Assembly: GCF_016862455.1 (NCBI RefSeq)
Contig: NZ_BOMZ01000002.1
Coordinates: 1 to 64,000 of the forward strand
Reading direction: 5' to 3'
Origin: Actinoplanes utahensis
GTDB lineage: Bacteria; Actinomycetota; Actinomycetes; Mycobacteriales; Micromonosporaceae
DNA length: 64,000 nucleotides
Shown: positions 49,895 through 61,086 of the stretch, piece after piece
Numbering within the stretch: position 1 is the stretch's first letter
Layout of the letters: each line of letters begins with the position of its first letter
Notes under the pieces: generated by a model
What the model was told of the DNA's origin: nothing
Database searches by the model: none
Seen by the model: the letters and a program-made list of their open reading frames with translations, nothing else
Translations under genes and position numbers: made by a program

Positions 49895-51513
49895 CAGACC
49901 CGGCTCCATCGCTGGTTGGCGGCGCCGGTGCAGGTCCACAGCAGGACGACCGTGCCGTTGGCGGTCAGGTTGCGGTCGACGTCCAGGCAGAGACCGGAGG
50001 CGGCGCCGCGGACCGTGCCGTCGCCGTTGAGCGTCCACTGCTGGTTGGCGCCGCCGTTGCAGTCCCAGAGCTGCGCCTTGGAGCCGGCTGTCGCGCCGAG
50101 CGGCGCGTCCAGGCACTTGCCCACCGCCTGCAGGGTCTGCCCGGCACGGGTCCAGCGCTGGTTGGCGCCGCCGTTGCAGTCCCAGACGACCGGCTGGGTG
50201 CCGTTGGCGGTGGCCCCGTTCGGGACGTCGAGGCAGCGGCTCGAGGCGGCGCTGACGAACGTGGTGGTGGCCGGTGGCGTGCTGGTTCCCCCGCTGACCC
50301 GGTGGACCACGGTGCCGTGGGCGGGGACGGCGGCGCTGATGGCGCCGGTCGTGGTCGTCGTCGCACCGGTCCAGGCGTCCTGCAGGGTGAAGGAGCCGCC
50401 GGACTTGCCGATCGCCGCGGCGGTGGTCGACATCGTCGTGGTGGAGCCGCCCGCATTGAACAGGGCGACCGCCACGTCACCGTTGGCGAGCCGCTTGGCC
50501 AGCACCCGGCGCGTCCCGTCGTACGAGATCTGGGTCGCCTGCAGGCCGAGGGTGTCCTGGTTGACGGCGATGAGCCGGGGGTTCTTCAGGATGGTCTGGG
50601 TGGCCGCGCTCATCGAGCGCAGGTCGTTGCCGGCGATCAGCGGGGAGGCCATCATCGCCCACAGCGCGAAGTGGCTGCGCTGTTCGGTGTCGGTCATGCC
50701 GGTGCGGCCGACCTCCATCATGTCGGGGTCGTTGAAGGCTCCGGGCCGGGCGTACCCGGCCAGCGGCACGGTGACGTCGACGATGTTCTTGACGCCCATC
50801 GGGTAGCCGTTGGTCTGCCCGGTGTCCCAGGCGTTGGTGATGTCCTCGGTGGTGCGCCACATGTTCGCCACGTCGCCCCAGTCGCGCTGCGGGCCGGTCT
50901 TCTCGTGGATGCTGTTCGAGTTGATGCTGTAGACGATCGGGCGGCCGGTGGCGGCGAGCGCGTCACGCATCCGGGCGAACGTGGCGACCTGGTCGTTGAT
51001 CGTGCCGGTCGGGGAACACCAGTCGTACTTGAGGAAGTCGACGCCCCACGCGGCGAACTGCCGGGCGTCCTGCGCCTCGTGGCCCTGGCTGCCGGTGGCC
51101 CCGGGGTAGCTGCCGAAGTACTGCGCGCAGGTCCGGTCGAGCGGCGCCTGATAGATGCCGAACTTCAGGCCGCGGGCGTGGATGTAGTCGCCGAGGGCCC
51201 GCATGCCGCTGGGGAACCGGGTCGGATCGCCCTGCAGGTTGCCGGCGGCGTCCCGGTTGGGGTTCATCCAGCAGTCGTCGACGACGACGTACTGGTAGCC
51301 CAGGTCCCGCATACCGCTGGTGACCATGGCGTCGGCCATGCCGCGGATCAGTGTCTCGTTGATGTTGCAGCCGAAGGTGTTCCAGCTGTTCCAGCCCATC
51401 GGTGGGGTACGGGCCGTGCCGTTGTCCAGCGCCTGCGCGGCGGTACCCGGCAGGACGGTCGCGGTGCCGGCCATCAGGAGGACCGCTGCGATCAGGGACT
51501 TCAGTCTCTTCAT
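49894..51513 (-). CDS. Secreted GH27 alpha-galactosidase with ricin-type lectin domain
   Basis: 539 residues. Signal peptide to AQA (about 28). GH27 motifs: TPPMGWNSWNTFGCNI, YVVVDDCWM, nucleophile D164 in FLKYDWCSP and acid/base D264 in AFNDPDMMEVG. A C-terminal antiparallel domain is followed by a ricin B-type trefoil (about 412-539) with QRW and QQW repeats. It would remove alpha-galactosyl (or beta-arabinopyranosyl) side chains. ATG at 51513 has GAGGCG about 4 nt upstream. It is the first gene of a pair with GH43-CBM6. Confidence 0.94.
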   Translation of the reverse strand: MKRLKSLIAAVLLMAGTATVLPGTAAQALDNGTARTPPMGWNSWNTFGCNINETLIRGMADAMVTSGMRDLGYQYVVVDDCWMNPNRDAAGNLQGDPTRFPSGMRALGDYIHARGLKFGIYQAPLDRTCAQYFGSYPGATGSQGHEAQDARQFAAWGVDFLKYDWCSPTGTINDQVATFARMRDALAATGRPIVYSINSNSIHEKTGPQRDWGDVANMWRTTEDITNAWDTGQTNGYPMGVKNIVDVTVPLAGYARPGAFNDPDMMEVGRTGMTDTEQRSHFALWAMMASPLIAGNDLRSMSAATQTILKNPRLIAVNQDTLGLQATQISYDGTRRVLAKRLANGDVAVALFNAGGSTTTMSTTAAAIGKSGGSFTLQDAWTGATTTTTGAISAAVPAHGTVVHRVSGGTSTPPATTTFVSAASSRCLDVPNGATANGTQPVVWDCNGGANQRWTRAGQTLQAVGKCLDAPLGATAGSKAQLWDCNGGANQQWTLNGDGTVRGAASGLCLDVDRNLTANGTVVLLWTCTGAANQRWSRV

Positions 51514-51696
51514 TTTCGCCTCATCCAGGGCTGGTGGGGATGGTTCGGGGGACGCGTACGGAGAGAGGAGAGGGTCGTGCCGGCCCGGTGTGCTCGCCCC
51601 CAGAACGAGCGCACCGGGCCGGCTCCCCACCGCCGGATCAGGTTCGTGGGCCGCCCGTCACCGCCGGCGGGGCGAGCAGGCCGTGGGCTTCCACGG

Positions 51697-53751
51697 TCAG
51701 GGGGTGGTCAGGTCGAAGCGGCTGATCGTGACGGCGCCGCCCAGCGCCCGGGTGGCGTGGTTGAAGATGCCGAAGCGGTAGCCCATGAAGAACTGCCAGG
51801 CGTTGTTGAGGGTGAACGCCGGTCCGAGCCTGGTGAACGTGCTGCCGTCGGTGCTGTAGGAGAACGTCGCGGTCCGTCCCGCGCCGGGCCGGATGTCGGC
51901 GCTGACCCGCAGCCAGATCCGGCCGCCGCCGACGGGCGCGCCGGCGGCCTCGGTGCCGGTGCCGGTGGTGGCCCAGGCGGTGTTCATGGTGAGCCCGTTG
52001 GTCATCGACACCCGGGTGGCGCCGTTGTCCTTGCGGATGCCGATCCAGGCCGAGGAGTCACGCAGCATGGCCAGGCCGGCCCGGTCGCCGTCGGCCATCC
52101 GGGAGTAGTCCAGCTCGATGGTGGCGGTGGAGGACGGCCCCTGGATGCGGTGGGTGAGCGTGTTGCGGGCGTTGTACAGGTCGTCAGTCACCGTCGCGGT
52201 GGACAGCCGCAGTCCGTTGCCGACGCTGAACCGGCTGGTGTCGGGGTTGTGGTTCCACTCCCAGCGCGGTCCGAGCGGGCCGGCGGTGAAGGTGTCCGGG
52301 CCGGTCATCGGCCGGACGGTCTTCGCGGTGGTGATGTTCGGCTTCGGGTACGTGCTCCCCCACCGACCGGCGACGGTGGTCAGCACCGGCCAGTCGTTGC
52401 TCCAGGTGATCGGGGCCAGGGTCGGCACCCGGCCGCCGGGGTAGGCGTCGGTGAACGCCATGTACCACCAGTCGCCGTTCTGGGTCTGCACGAGCCCGCC
52501 CTGATGCGGCACGCCGCCCCCGGAGATCGGCCCGGGAAGATCGAGGAGGACCTGCCTCTGCTCGTACGGTCCCCACGGGCTCGTCGACCGCAGGACGTAC
52601 TGGCCGTTCGCAGGCCGGGTCAGCCAGATGTAGTAGTAGTTGCCGCGCTTGTACATCCGCGCGCCTTCGAGGGTGCCGATGCTCGACGGTGTCGTGTAGA
52701 CGGTCTGCGACCGGACCTGTGAGGTGAGGTCAGCCGACAGCTGGGCGACACTGATCGTGCCGTTGCCGTACGCCACGTACGGGGTGTCGTTGTCGAACAG
52801 CAGTCCGGCGTCGTAGTAGCAGTTGTTGATCCGCGCCTTCTTCGACCACGCGCCGTCGACCGCCGTAGCGGTGTAGACGTAGGTGCGGTTGAACTCGGTG
52901 CAGCCCAGCCAGTAGTAGGTGCCGTTGCTGGGCCGGTAGTTGAACGCCGACGCCCAGATGCCCTTGACGTAGGCCCGGCCGCCGGTGAGGTCGTAGACGC
53001 CGGAGTCGAAGTCCAGTCGGGGCACCGAGTGCCCCGCGTACTCCCAGTTGACCAGGTCGTAGGAGCGCAGGATCGGGGCGCCCGGCGAGTAGTGCATGGT
53101 CGAGGCCGAGTAGTAGTAGGCGTCGCCGACCCGGATGATGTCGCCGTCGGCGAAGTCCTGCCAGACCACCGGGTTGGTGAAGGTCCCGGTGGGCGGGGTC
53201 CCGCCGCCGACCTTGACCAGCTGCCACTGCTGGTTGGCGCCGTTCCAGTCGCTGTACTGCACGATGTTCGCCCCGTCGGCGGTGGACGCGCCCTGCACCT
53301 CGACGGCCTTGCCGCTGTTGCGGTTGATCAGCTGGATGTAGCCGTCGACGTCCTGGACGCTGAACTGCTGGTTGGTGGTGTTGTTGTCGGTCCACTGCAC
53401 GATCGCGCCGCCGTCGGCGGTCGACAGGTTGTACACGTCGAGGACCTTGCCGGAGTGCTTCGACTTGAGCCGGTAGAAGCCGCCGCCGGAGTCGACGAAC
53501 TGCCACTGCTGCTGCGCCTGGTCGTTGCGGGTCCACTGGGTGATCCGCGCGCCGTCACTGGTGGACAGGTTGTAGACGTCGAGGGCCTTGCCGCTGGTGC
53601 GGTTGACCAGCACGTACGACGCGCTGGTGTCGATCGTCGCGGCGGCGGCCGCGACGGGGAAGGCGAGGGCCAGCGCCGCGCTCAGGACGGCGGTCAGGGC
53701 TGCGGCGAGCAGCCGCCACGGCCGGCGGGGATCGGGGGAACCAGCCCTCAT
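51697..53751 (-). CDS. Secreted GH43 hydrolase with N-terminal ricin-type lectin
   Basis: 684 residues. Signal peptide to AAAA (about 37), then a ricin-like trefoil (about 42-180, with QQQW, QQFS and QQWQL repeats), the GH43 propeller (about 190-490, NPVVWQDFADGDIIRVGDAYY to WYMAFTDAYPGG) and a C-terminal concanavalin-like domain (about 505-682) of the beta-xylosidase type. The Asp of FADGDIIRV and the Glu in TLEGARMYKR are the likely catalytic residues. GAGGAG lies 7 nt before the ATG. A CelR-like box lies in the promoter (53786). Confidence 0.9.
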   Translation of the reverse strand: MRAGSPDPRRPWRLLAAALTAVLSAALALAFPVAAAAATIDTSASYVLVNRTSGKALDVYNLSTSDGARITQWTRNDQAQQQWQFVDSGGGFYRLKSKHSGKVLDVYNLSTADGGAIVQWTDNNTTNQQFSVQDVDGYIQLINRNSGKAVEVQGASTADGANIVQYSDWNGANQQWQLVKVGGGTPPTGTFTNPVVWQDFADGDIIRVGDAYYYSASTMHYSPGAPILRSYDLVNWEYAGHSVPRLDFDSGVYDLTGGRAYVKGIWASAFNYRPSNGTYYWLGCTEFNRTYVYTATAVDGAWSKKARINNCYYDAGLLFDNDTPYVAYGNGTISVAQLSADLTSQVRSQTVYTTPSSIGTLEGARMYKRGNYYYIWLTRPANGQYVLRSTSPWGPYEQRQVLLDLPGPISGGGVPHQGGLVQTQNGDWWYMAFTDAYPGGRVPTLAPITWSNDWPVLTTVAGRWGSTYPKPNITTAKTVRPMTGPDTFTAGPLGPRWEWNHNPDTSRFSVGNGLRLSTATVTDDLYNARNTLTHRIQGPSSTATIELDYSRMADGDRAGLAMLRDSSAWIGIRKDNGATRVSMTNGLTMNTAWATTGTGTEAAGAPVGGGRIWLRVSADIRPGAGRTATFSYSTDGSTFTRLGPAFTLNNAWQFFMGYRFGIFNHATRALGGAVTISRFDLTTP

Positions 53752-53785
53752 CTTCCACTCCTCGATTCGGATGCACCGGCGCCTA

Positions 53786-53839
53786 TGGGAGCGCTCACAT
53801 TCGTTAATTCGATATTGCCAGAGCGTTTCCGGCGTTTCA
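53786..53839 (-). promoter_or_regulatory. Promoter and CebR/CelR-like box before GH43
   Basis: On the minus strand TTGAAA (53834-53839), 16 bp, CAATAT (53812-53817), then the operator. The plus strand at 53786-53799 reads TGGGAGCGCTCACA, 12 of 14 bases like the CebR/CelR box TGGGAGCGCTCCCA. The core CTGGCAAT before the -10 is shared with the promoters at 56770-56822 and 56970-57026. Confidence 0.8.
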
Positions 53840-53908
53840 ATTCCTTGACCACTCGACCGGTGCGGGCCGTCCGCGATAACGATTCCTCACCGGATTCCTC
53901 GAATCCGC

Positions 53909-55591
53909 TCAACCGGCGAGCGCCGCGCGCGCCCGGAAGGAGACGTCGGCATGGAACGCGACCGTGCCGTCGAACCGGTCCACCCACAACTCGTCGCCGC
54001 GATGCCGCAGGAACCATCCGGGATAGTTGGACGATTCCAGGACGATCGAACCGGCGAACCGGCCGGCGCCGGGGCAGAACGTGGCGTCCCCGCGGAACAG
54101 TGCGGAGCCGTCGCCTGCGTCGACGCGGACCCGCCACGACGAATGCCGCAGGTACCCGCCGCCGGCCGCGCGGAACGAGAAGCACCGCGGGTCGCCGAGA
54201 CCCGCCACCGCGTGGACGCTGGCCTGCCGCCGGGCGGTCACCGGGTCGCCGGCGGCCACCCGGGTCAGCCGGCCGTAGCCGCCGGCGGCCGTGACGAACC
54301 GCCCGGCCGCGTTCGCCGCCTCCAGCGACACCGGCCCGGTGCGCAGGACGCCGGTTCCCGCCGCGGACGCCTCCGCACCTGCGGCCGGCGCGGAGGTCGG
54401 CACGGAGGCCGGCGCGTGTGCGGCCGACGCGGAGGCCGGGACCGGGGCTCCGATCGGGGCCGTCCGCAGGGTCCGCGCGACCGGTGGCGGCGGGGTCGCC
54501 GGGCCGGACAGACCGACCGCGCCCGCGGTGACACCGGCGGCCAGCGTGGCGGCGGCGGTCGCGGCCACCACCGGATGGGCGGCGGCAAGCGAGGCCAGTT
54601 GCAGGAGCACGCCGACCTGGCCCGCCGCAGCCGACGCGGTCGATGCGCCCGCCGCAGCCGATGCGGTCGCCGCGGCCGATGCGGTCGCCGCAGCCGATGC
54701 GGTCGCCGCGGCCGACGCGGTCGATGCGCCCGCCGCAGCCGATGCGGTCGATGCGCCCGCCGCAGCCGACGCCCCGGACAGGGCCGCCCCGGTGCCGCTC
54801 TCGGCCAGCACCACCGCGGTCAGGGCCGCGGGTGCCGGCAGCAGCGCCAGCCCGGCCAGCAGCCGTTCGGTGGGCACCAGGGCACCGGCCGCCCGGGCGC
54901 AGACCGGGCAGTCGCGGACGTGGCGGGCCAGGCGTTTGCGCCACCGCGGTCCGGGTGTCCCGGTCCAGCCCGCCAGCTCGGCGTCCAGCCGTGGACAGCG
55001 GGGCCGGGCGTCCAGCGCCACCTGGATCGCCCGGCTCAGCTCCAGTTGGGCGCGCATGCGCTGGATGCGCACGCCGGCGTGCATCGTGGTGATGCCGAGC
55101 GCCTCGGCGAGCTCGGCGCGGGACAGCCGCCCGGCCACCTCCAGCCACCACAGCGACAGCAGCGCCCGGTCGTCCGGGTCCAGCCAGCGCCCGGCCCGCT
55201 GCACCTGGCGGCGCTGGCCGGACAGCTCGAGGCGCAGGCCGGTGACGTCCTCGAAGCGGGCCCCGGCATCCGGCGTCTCCACGGCGTCGCCGAGCGGCAC
55301 GACCCGTGCGGCCTCCCGGCCCCGCCGGTGCCGATGGGTGCTGATCTGGCGCAACGCGATCGCCGCCAGCCAGGGACGGAAGCTGTCCGGCGAGCGCAGC
55401 GACGACAGCTGCCGCAGCGCCCGCACCATCACGTCCTGCGCGACGTCGTCGACGTCCGGATCCCCGTCCATGGCCTGCCGCACGATCGCGTAGACCATCG
55501 GCAGGTGCGTCGCGACCAGCTCGTCCAATGCGTGACGGTCACCGGCCTGGGCGGCCCGAACCAGGCCGGGACCGCCGACCCGGGTCACCAC
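53909..55591 (-). CDS. ECF sigma factor fused to membrane span and AbfB (CBM42) domain
   Basis: 560 residues in one chain. Sigma region 2 (about 10-90, DVDDVAQDVMVRALRQL) and region 4 (about 130-190, LAEALGITTMHAGVRIQRMR) come first. A zinc-finger-like HVRDCPVCARAAG (H224, C228, C231) recalls anti-sigma ZAS domains. An Ala/Ser/Thr repeat (268-325), one span (338-361), a Pro-rich linker and an AbfB beta-trefoil (about 420-555, SLEAANAAGRFV, SSNYPGWFLRH) outside the cell follow. AbfB domains bind arabinose side chains. The layout suggests a self-contained sensor in which arabinoxylan binding outside frees sigma activity, perhaps by proteolysis; known ECF groups with C-terminal extensions resemble it. 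GTG at 55591, 10 bp after the esterase stop. Confidence 0.88.
   Translation of the reverse strand: MVTRVGGPGLVRAAQAGDRHALDELVATHLPMVYAIVRQAMDGDPDVDDVAQDVMVRALRQLSSLRSPDSFRPWLAAIALRQISTHRHRRGREAARVVPLGDAVETPDAGARFEDVTGLRLELSGQRRQVQRAGRWLDPDDRALLSLWWLEVAGRLSRAELAEALGITTMHAGVRIQRMRAQLELSRAIQVALDARPRCPRLDAELAGWTGTPGPRWRKRLARHVRDCPVCARAAGALVPTERLLAGLALLPAPAALTAVVLAESGTGAALSGASAAAGASTASAAAGASTASAAATASAAATASAAATASAAAGASTASAAAGQVGVLLQLASLAAAHPVVAATAAATLAAGVTAGAVGLSGPATPPPPVARTLRTAPIGAPVPASASAAHAPASVPTSAPAAGAEASAAGTGVLRTGPVSLEAANAAGRFVTAAGGYGRLTRVAAGDPVTARRQASVHAVAGLGDPRCFSFRAAGGGYLRHSSWRVRVDAGDGSALFRGDATFCPGAGRFAGSIVLESSNYPGWFLRHRGDELWVDRFDGTVAFHADVSFRARAALAG
54633..54775. repeat. Coding repeat in the Ala/Ser/Thr linker
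   Basis: gccgcagccgatgcggtc and near copies recur about eight times with periods of 15-21 bp, encoding the ASTASAAAG/ATASAA linker of the sigma-AbfB protein. Such repeats can change length by slippage without breaking the frame only if steps are multiples of three, which they are. Confidence 0.8.
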
Positions 55592-55601
55592 GGGCTCGGC
55601 A

Positions 55602-56696
55602 TCAGGCCCGGCTCCACCGCTGGTTGGCGGCGGCGGTGCAGGTCCAGAGCGCGACCGCGGCGCCGTTGGCGGTGGCCGCGCCGGAGACGTCCAGGCACAG
55701 GCCCGATTGCGCGTTGCGGATCGTGGAGCCCGAGGTGAACGCCCACCGCTGGTTGGCCGCGCCGCTGCAGTCCCACAGCTGGACCTTGCTGCCGGCCACC
55801 GCGCCGGTGGGTGAGTCGAGGCACTTGCCGACCGCGCGCATGGTCTGGCCGTCGTAGGTCCATCGCTGGTTGGCGGCGCCGCTGCAGTCCCAGATGATCG
55901 GCTGGGTGCCGTTGGCGGTGCTGCCGTTCGGGACGTCCAGGCAGCGCCCCGACGCGGCGCCGACCAGCGCGGTGCCGGTGCCGGTGACCGGATCCCCGAT
56001 CGACCCGCCGACCGAGCGCAGCGCCGCGTACCAGGTGGCGGCCATCTTGTCGTAGCCGCCGGCGGTCGGATGGATGCCGTCGATCAGATCCGCGGTGGTG
56101 AGCGCGGCGTGCATGTCGACCAGGTGGAATCGAGGACCCTTGCCGCGGACGATGCCGGGGAGAGCGGCGTTGAAGGTACGGACGGCGGCCGCCTGCCCCG
56201 GGTTGGCCAGCGGGATGATGGTGGCCACGAAGACGTCTGCCGAGGGCGCCGCCGTCGCGATGCGATCGAGCAGGGTGGACATCCGCGCCGGGGCGCCGGC
56301 CACGTTGAAATTCTGCAGGATGTCGTTGGTGCCGATGTGCAGCAGCACGGTGCGCGGCGTGGTGGAGCGCAGCCAGCCGCTGACGTTGGCGTCGATCTGG
56401 TCGATGCGCCATCCCGGGTGGCCCTCGTGGTCGTGGTCGCCCAGGGCGGCCGGCCCGTTGAACTGGGATCCCACCAGATCCACTCGGTAGCCCGCGGTGG
56501 CCGTCCGCTGCCAGAGGCCGATCCGGTACCCGCCCGGCACCTGGGTGCCCTCGGTGATGGAGTCGCCGAGCGGCATGACCCGGGTCCCGCCGTTGGATTC
56601 GGCGGCGGCCGCGGCGCCGGCCTGGACCACGACACCGGCGGCGGCCAGGGCCGCGGTGAGGAGGGTGGCGAGCAATCGTCGTCTTCTTCCGGGCAT
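55602..56696 (-). CDS. Secreted CE3-like SGNH esterase with ricin-type lectin domain
   Basis: 364 residues. Signal peptide to AAAA (about 32). SGNH motifs: VMPLGDSITEG, GHPGWRID, HIGTNDILQN and LIDGIHPTAGGYDKMA, as in CE3 acetylxylan esterases. A ricin B-type trefoil (about 240-364) has three NQRW repeats. GGGAGGGG lies 7 nt before the ATG at 56696. It is followed directly by the sigma-AbfB gene and preceded by a CelR-like promoter. It would deacetylate xylan for the neighbouring xylanase. Confidence 0.92.
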   Translation of the reverse strand: MPGRRRRLLATLLTAALAAAGVVVQAGAAAAAESNGGTRVMPLGDSITEGTQVPGGYRIGLWQRTATAGYRVDLVGSQFNGPAALGDHDHEGHPGWRIDQIDANVSGWLRSTTPRTVLLHIGTNDILQNFNVAGAPARMSTLLDRIATAAPSADVFVATIIPLANPGQAAAVRTFNAALPGIVRGKGPRFHLVDMHAALTTADLIDGIHPTAGGYDKMAATWYAALRSVGGSIGDPVTGTGTALVGAASGRCLDVPNGSTANGTQPIIWDCSGAANQRWTYDGQTMRAVGKCLDSPTGAVAGSKVQLWDCSGAANQRWAFTSGSTIRNAQSGLCLDVSGAATANGAAVALWTCTAAANQRWSRA

Positions 56697-56769
56697 GGCG
56701 ATGCCCCTCCCTGAGGATCGGGTGGAACGGGGGATGGCCTGTCGGCGCTCGAACGGGGACCCACCGGGA

Positions 56770-58419
<1,650 letters not shown>

Positions 58420-58487
58420 CCCGCTCCCCCGTCGATCCGGTCCCGGCGCCGGCCACCACGGCCGGCACCGCAAGGAGGGAACACCCG

Positions 58488-59744
58488 ATGTCCCGACGAC
58501 CTCTCGCCTCACTGATCACCCTCGTCCTGGCGCTGGCCACCGTGACGCTCACCGGCCTGCTGAACACCACCGCGCCCGCCGCGGCGGCGACCGCCGGCTG
58601 CGGGAAGGCCCCGGCGCTCGCCAGCGGCGCCCGCACCATCGTCAGCGGCGGCCAGAACCGCTCCTACATCCTGCGGGTCCCGGACGGCTACGACCGCAAC
58701 CGGCCGTACAAACTGATCTTCGCGTTCCACTGGCTCAACGGCACCGCCAACGACGTGGCGACCGGCGGCCCGGCCGGCGCCACCTGGGCGTACTACGGGC
58801 AGCAGCGACTGTCCGACAACAGCGCGATCCTGGTCGCGCCGCAGGGCATCGACAACGGCTGGGCGAACACCGGCGGCCGTGATCTGGCCCTGGTCGACGA
58901 CCTGACCGCGCTCATCGAGGCCGGCCTGTGCGTCGACACCTCCCAGCTGTTCGCGGTCGGCTGGAGCTACGGCGGCGCGATGAGCTACGCCGTCGCCTGC
59001 GCCCGCCCCACCGTCTTCCGCGCGGTCGCCGTCATCTCCGGAGCCAACCTCAGCGGCTGCTCCGGAGGCACCCAGCCGGTGGCCTACCTGGGGATCCACG
59101 GCACCCACGACAGCGTGCTGAACATCTCGCTCGGGCGCGGGCTGCGCGACACCTTCGTCCGCAACAACGGCTGCACCGCCCAGAACCCGCCCGAGCCGCC
59201 CCGCGGCAGTCTGACCCACGTCGTCACCGCCTACACCGGTTGCCGCGCCGGCTATCCGGTGCGGTGGGCGGCGTTCGACGGCGACCACACGCCGGAGCCC
59301 GTCGACGGCTCGACCGGCACGAGCGGCGCCCTCACCTGGACCGGCGGCGAGATCTGGAACTTCTTCTCGCAACTGCCCGGCACCGGCACCTCGCCGTCGG
59401 CGTCGGCGTCGGTCAGCCCCTCCACGTCGCCCAGCGGCCCAGCCGGCGCCTGCAGCACCGCGTACCGGGTGGTCAACAGCTGGCCGGGCGGCTTCCAGGC
59501 CGAGGTCACCGTGTCGAACACCGGACCGGCGGCCACCTCCGGCTGGCAGGTCGGCTGGACCCCGCCCGCCGGCCAGTCCGTCGCCCAGGTCTGGAACGGC
59601 TCCCTGACCGGTGGCGGCGGCGCCGTCACGGTCACCAACGCGGCCTACAACGGCTCGCTGGCGCCCGGCGCGGGCACGACCTTCGGCCTGCTCGCCAACG
59701 GCGCCCCGGGGACGGCGCCGGCACTGACCTGCACCCTGCGGTGA
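58488..59744 (+). CDS. Secreted CE1-like esterase with CBM2
   Basis: 418 residues. Signal peptide to AAA (about 35). PHB depolymerase/feruloyl esterase-like fold: YKLIFAFHWLNGTANDV, nucleophile in AVGWSYGGAMSYAVAC, acid in GIHGTHDSV and His in FDGDHTPEP. A Ser-rich linker and CBM2 (about 325-418) follow. AAGGAGG lies 9 nt before the ATG, 68 bp after the xylanase stop. Probable feruloyl esterase for arabinoxylan; acetyl esterase is possible. Confidence 0.9.
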   Translation: MSRRPLASLITLVLALATVTLTGLLNTTAPAAAATAGCGKAPALASGARTIVSGGQNRSYILRVPDGYDRNRPYKLIFAFHWLNGTANDVATGGPAGATWAYYGQQRLSDNSAILVAPQGIDNGWANTGGRDLALVDDLTALIEAGLCVDTSQLFAVGWSYGGAMSYAVACARPTVFRAVAVISGANLSGCSGGTQPVAYLGIHGTHDSVLNISLGRGLRDTFVRNNGCTAQNPPEPPRGSLTHVVTAYTGCRAGYPVRWAAFDGDHTPEPVDGSTGTSGALTWTGGEIWNFFSQLPGTGTSPSASASVSPSTSPSGPAGACSTAYRVVNSWPGGFQAEVTVSNTGPAATSGWQVGWTPPAGQSVAQVWNGSLTGGGGAVTVTNAAYNGSLAPGAGTTFGLLANGAPGTAPALTCTLR

Positions 59745-59754
59745 GAGGAGACAG

Positions 59755-61059
59755 ATGAGACGCCGTCTGCGCACCGCGCTCGTCGTGGCGCTGGCGCCCC
59801 TGCTGGCGGTGGCGGGGCTGCTGGTCGCCCGCCCCGCCGCGGCGGCCGCGCTGACCCAGGTGACCGGCTTCGGAGCCAACCCGACGAACCTGAGGATGTA
59901 CGCCTACGTGCCCGACCGGGTGGCGGCGCGGCCCGCGTTGCTCCTGCTCGTGCACTACTGCTCCGGCTCGGCCGCGGCCCTCGCCGGAGGCAACGGCAGG
60001 GACTTCATCACCGCGGCCGACCGGTACGGCTACGTCGTCGTCCTGCCGGAGGCCACCCGTACCGAGAAATGCTTCGACGTCTCCAGCCCGCAGGCACTGC
60101 GCCGGGACGGCGGCGGCGACTCCACCGGGATCATGTCGATGGTCGGCTGGGCACGCGCCCGGTACGACGTGGATCCGGCGCGGATCGTCGTCAGCGGCTT
60201 CTCCTCGGGCGCCATGATGGCCAACGTGCTCGCCGCCCAGTACCCGGACGTGTTCTCGGCCGCGTCCGCGTTCTCCGGCGTGCCGGCCGGCTGCTTCGCC
60301 ACCACCAACGGCTCGCTGTGGAACAGCGTCTGCTCCGGCGGCAACCTGATCAAGCCGGCTCAGCAGTGGGCCGACCAGGCCCGGGCGATGTACCCCGGAT
60401 ACACCGGCGGGTACCCGCGGATGCAGCTGTGGCACGGCACCACCGACGCCACGCTCGCCTATCCGAACTTCGGCGAGGAGATCAAACAGTGGACCGCTCT
60501 GCACGGTCTCGGCCCGAACCCGGCCTCCACCGATCGTCCACAGTCGTCCTGGACCCGCACCCGGTACGGCGCGACCGGCACCCGGGCGACGGTCGAGGGC
60601 GTCAGCATCGCCGGGGCGGGGCATGTCCTCCCGCAGGCCGGGCAGCTCGCGTACGCCATCTCCTTCCTGGGTCTCGACGTCACCACCACACCGTCGTCGC
60701 CCGCATCCCCCTCCACGCCCGCCTCGCCGTCCACGCCGGTCGCGGCGTGCACGGCGGCCGCGTCGGTGAGCGCCTGGAACACCGGCCTGACCGCGAACCT
60801 CACCGTCACCAACACCGGCGCGGCCCCGATCGACGGCTGGTCCCTGGGGTTCACCCTGCCCGCGGGACAGACGATCACCGGCGGCTGGAACGCCACGTAC
60901 GCGCCCGCGAGCGGAACGGTGACCGCACGTAACGTCGCGCACAACGCCACCATCCCGCCGGGCGGCTCGACCACCGTCGGCTTCCAGGCGACCCATTCCG
61001 GCGACACCGGCGCGCCGGCCGGGTTCACCCTCAACGGCGGCGCGTGCCGATCGTCGTGA
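59755..61059 (+). CDS. Secreted CE1 acetylxylan esterase-like protein with CBM2
   Basis: 434 residues. Signal peptide to AAA (about 32). The catalytic domain has NLRMYAYVPDRV, LLLVHYCSGSAAAL, nucleophile in VSGFSSGAMMANVL, acid in LWHGTTDATL and His in IAGAGHVLPQ, as in CE1 acetylxylan esterases of actinomycetes. A Pro/Ser linker and CBM2 (about 330-430) follow. It begins 10 bp after the previous stop, so it belongs to the same transcript. Confidence 0.93.
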   Translation: MRRRLRTALVVALAPLLAVAGLLVARPAAAAALTQVTGFGANPTNLRMYAYVPDRVAARPALLLLVHYCSGSAAALAGGNGRDFITAADRYGYVVVLPEATRTEKCFDVSSPQALRRDGGGDSTGIMSMVGWARARYDVDPARIVVSGFSSGAMMANVLAAQYPDVFSAASAFSGVPAGCFATTNGSLWNSVCSGGNLIKPAQQWADQARAMYPGYTGGYPRMQLWHGTTDATLAYPNFGEEIKQWTALHGLGPNPASTDRPQSSWTRTRYGATGTRATVEGVSIAGAGHVLPQAGQLAYAISFLGLDVTTTPSSPASPSTPASPSTPVAACTAAASVSAWNTGLTANLTVTNTGAAPIDGWSLGFTLPAGQTITGGWNATYAPASGTVTARNVAHNATIPPGGSTTVGFQATHSGDTGAPAGFTLNGGACRSS

Positions 61060-61086
61060 GCGCGGCGACCGCCGCGGGAGACGAGA

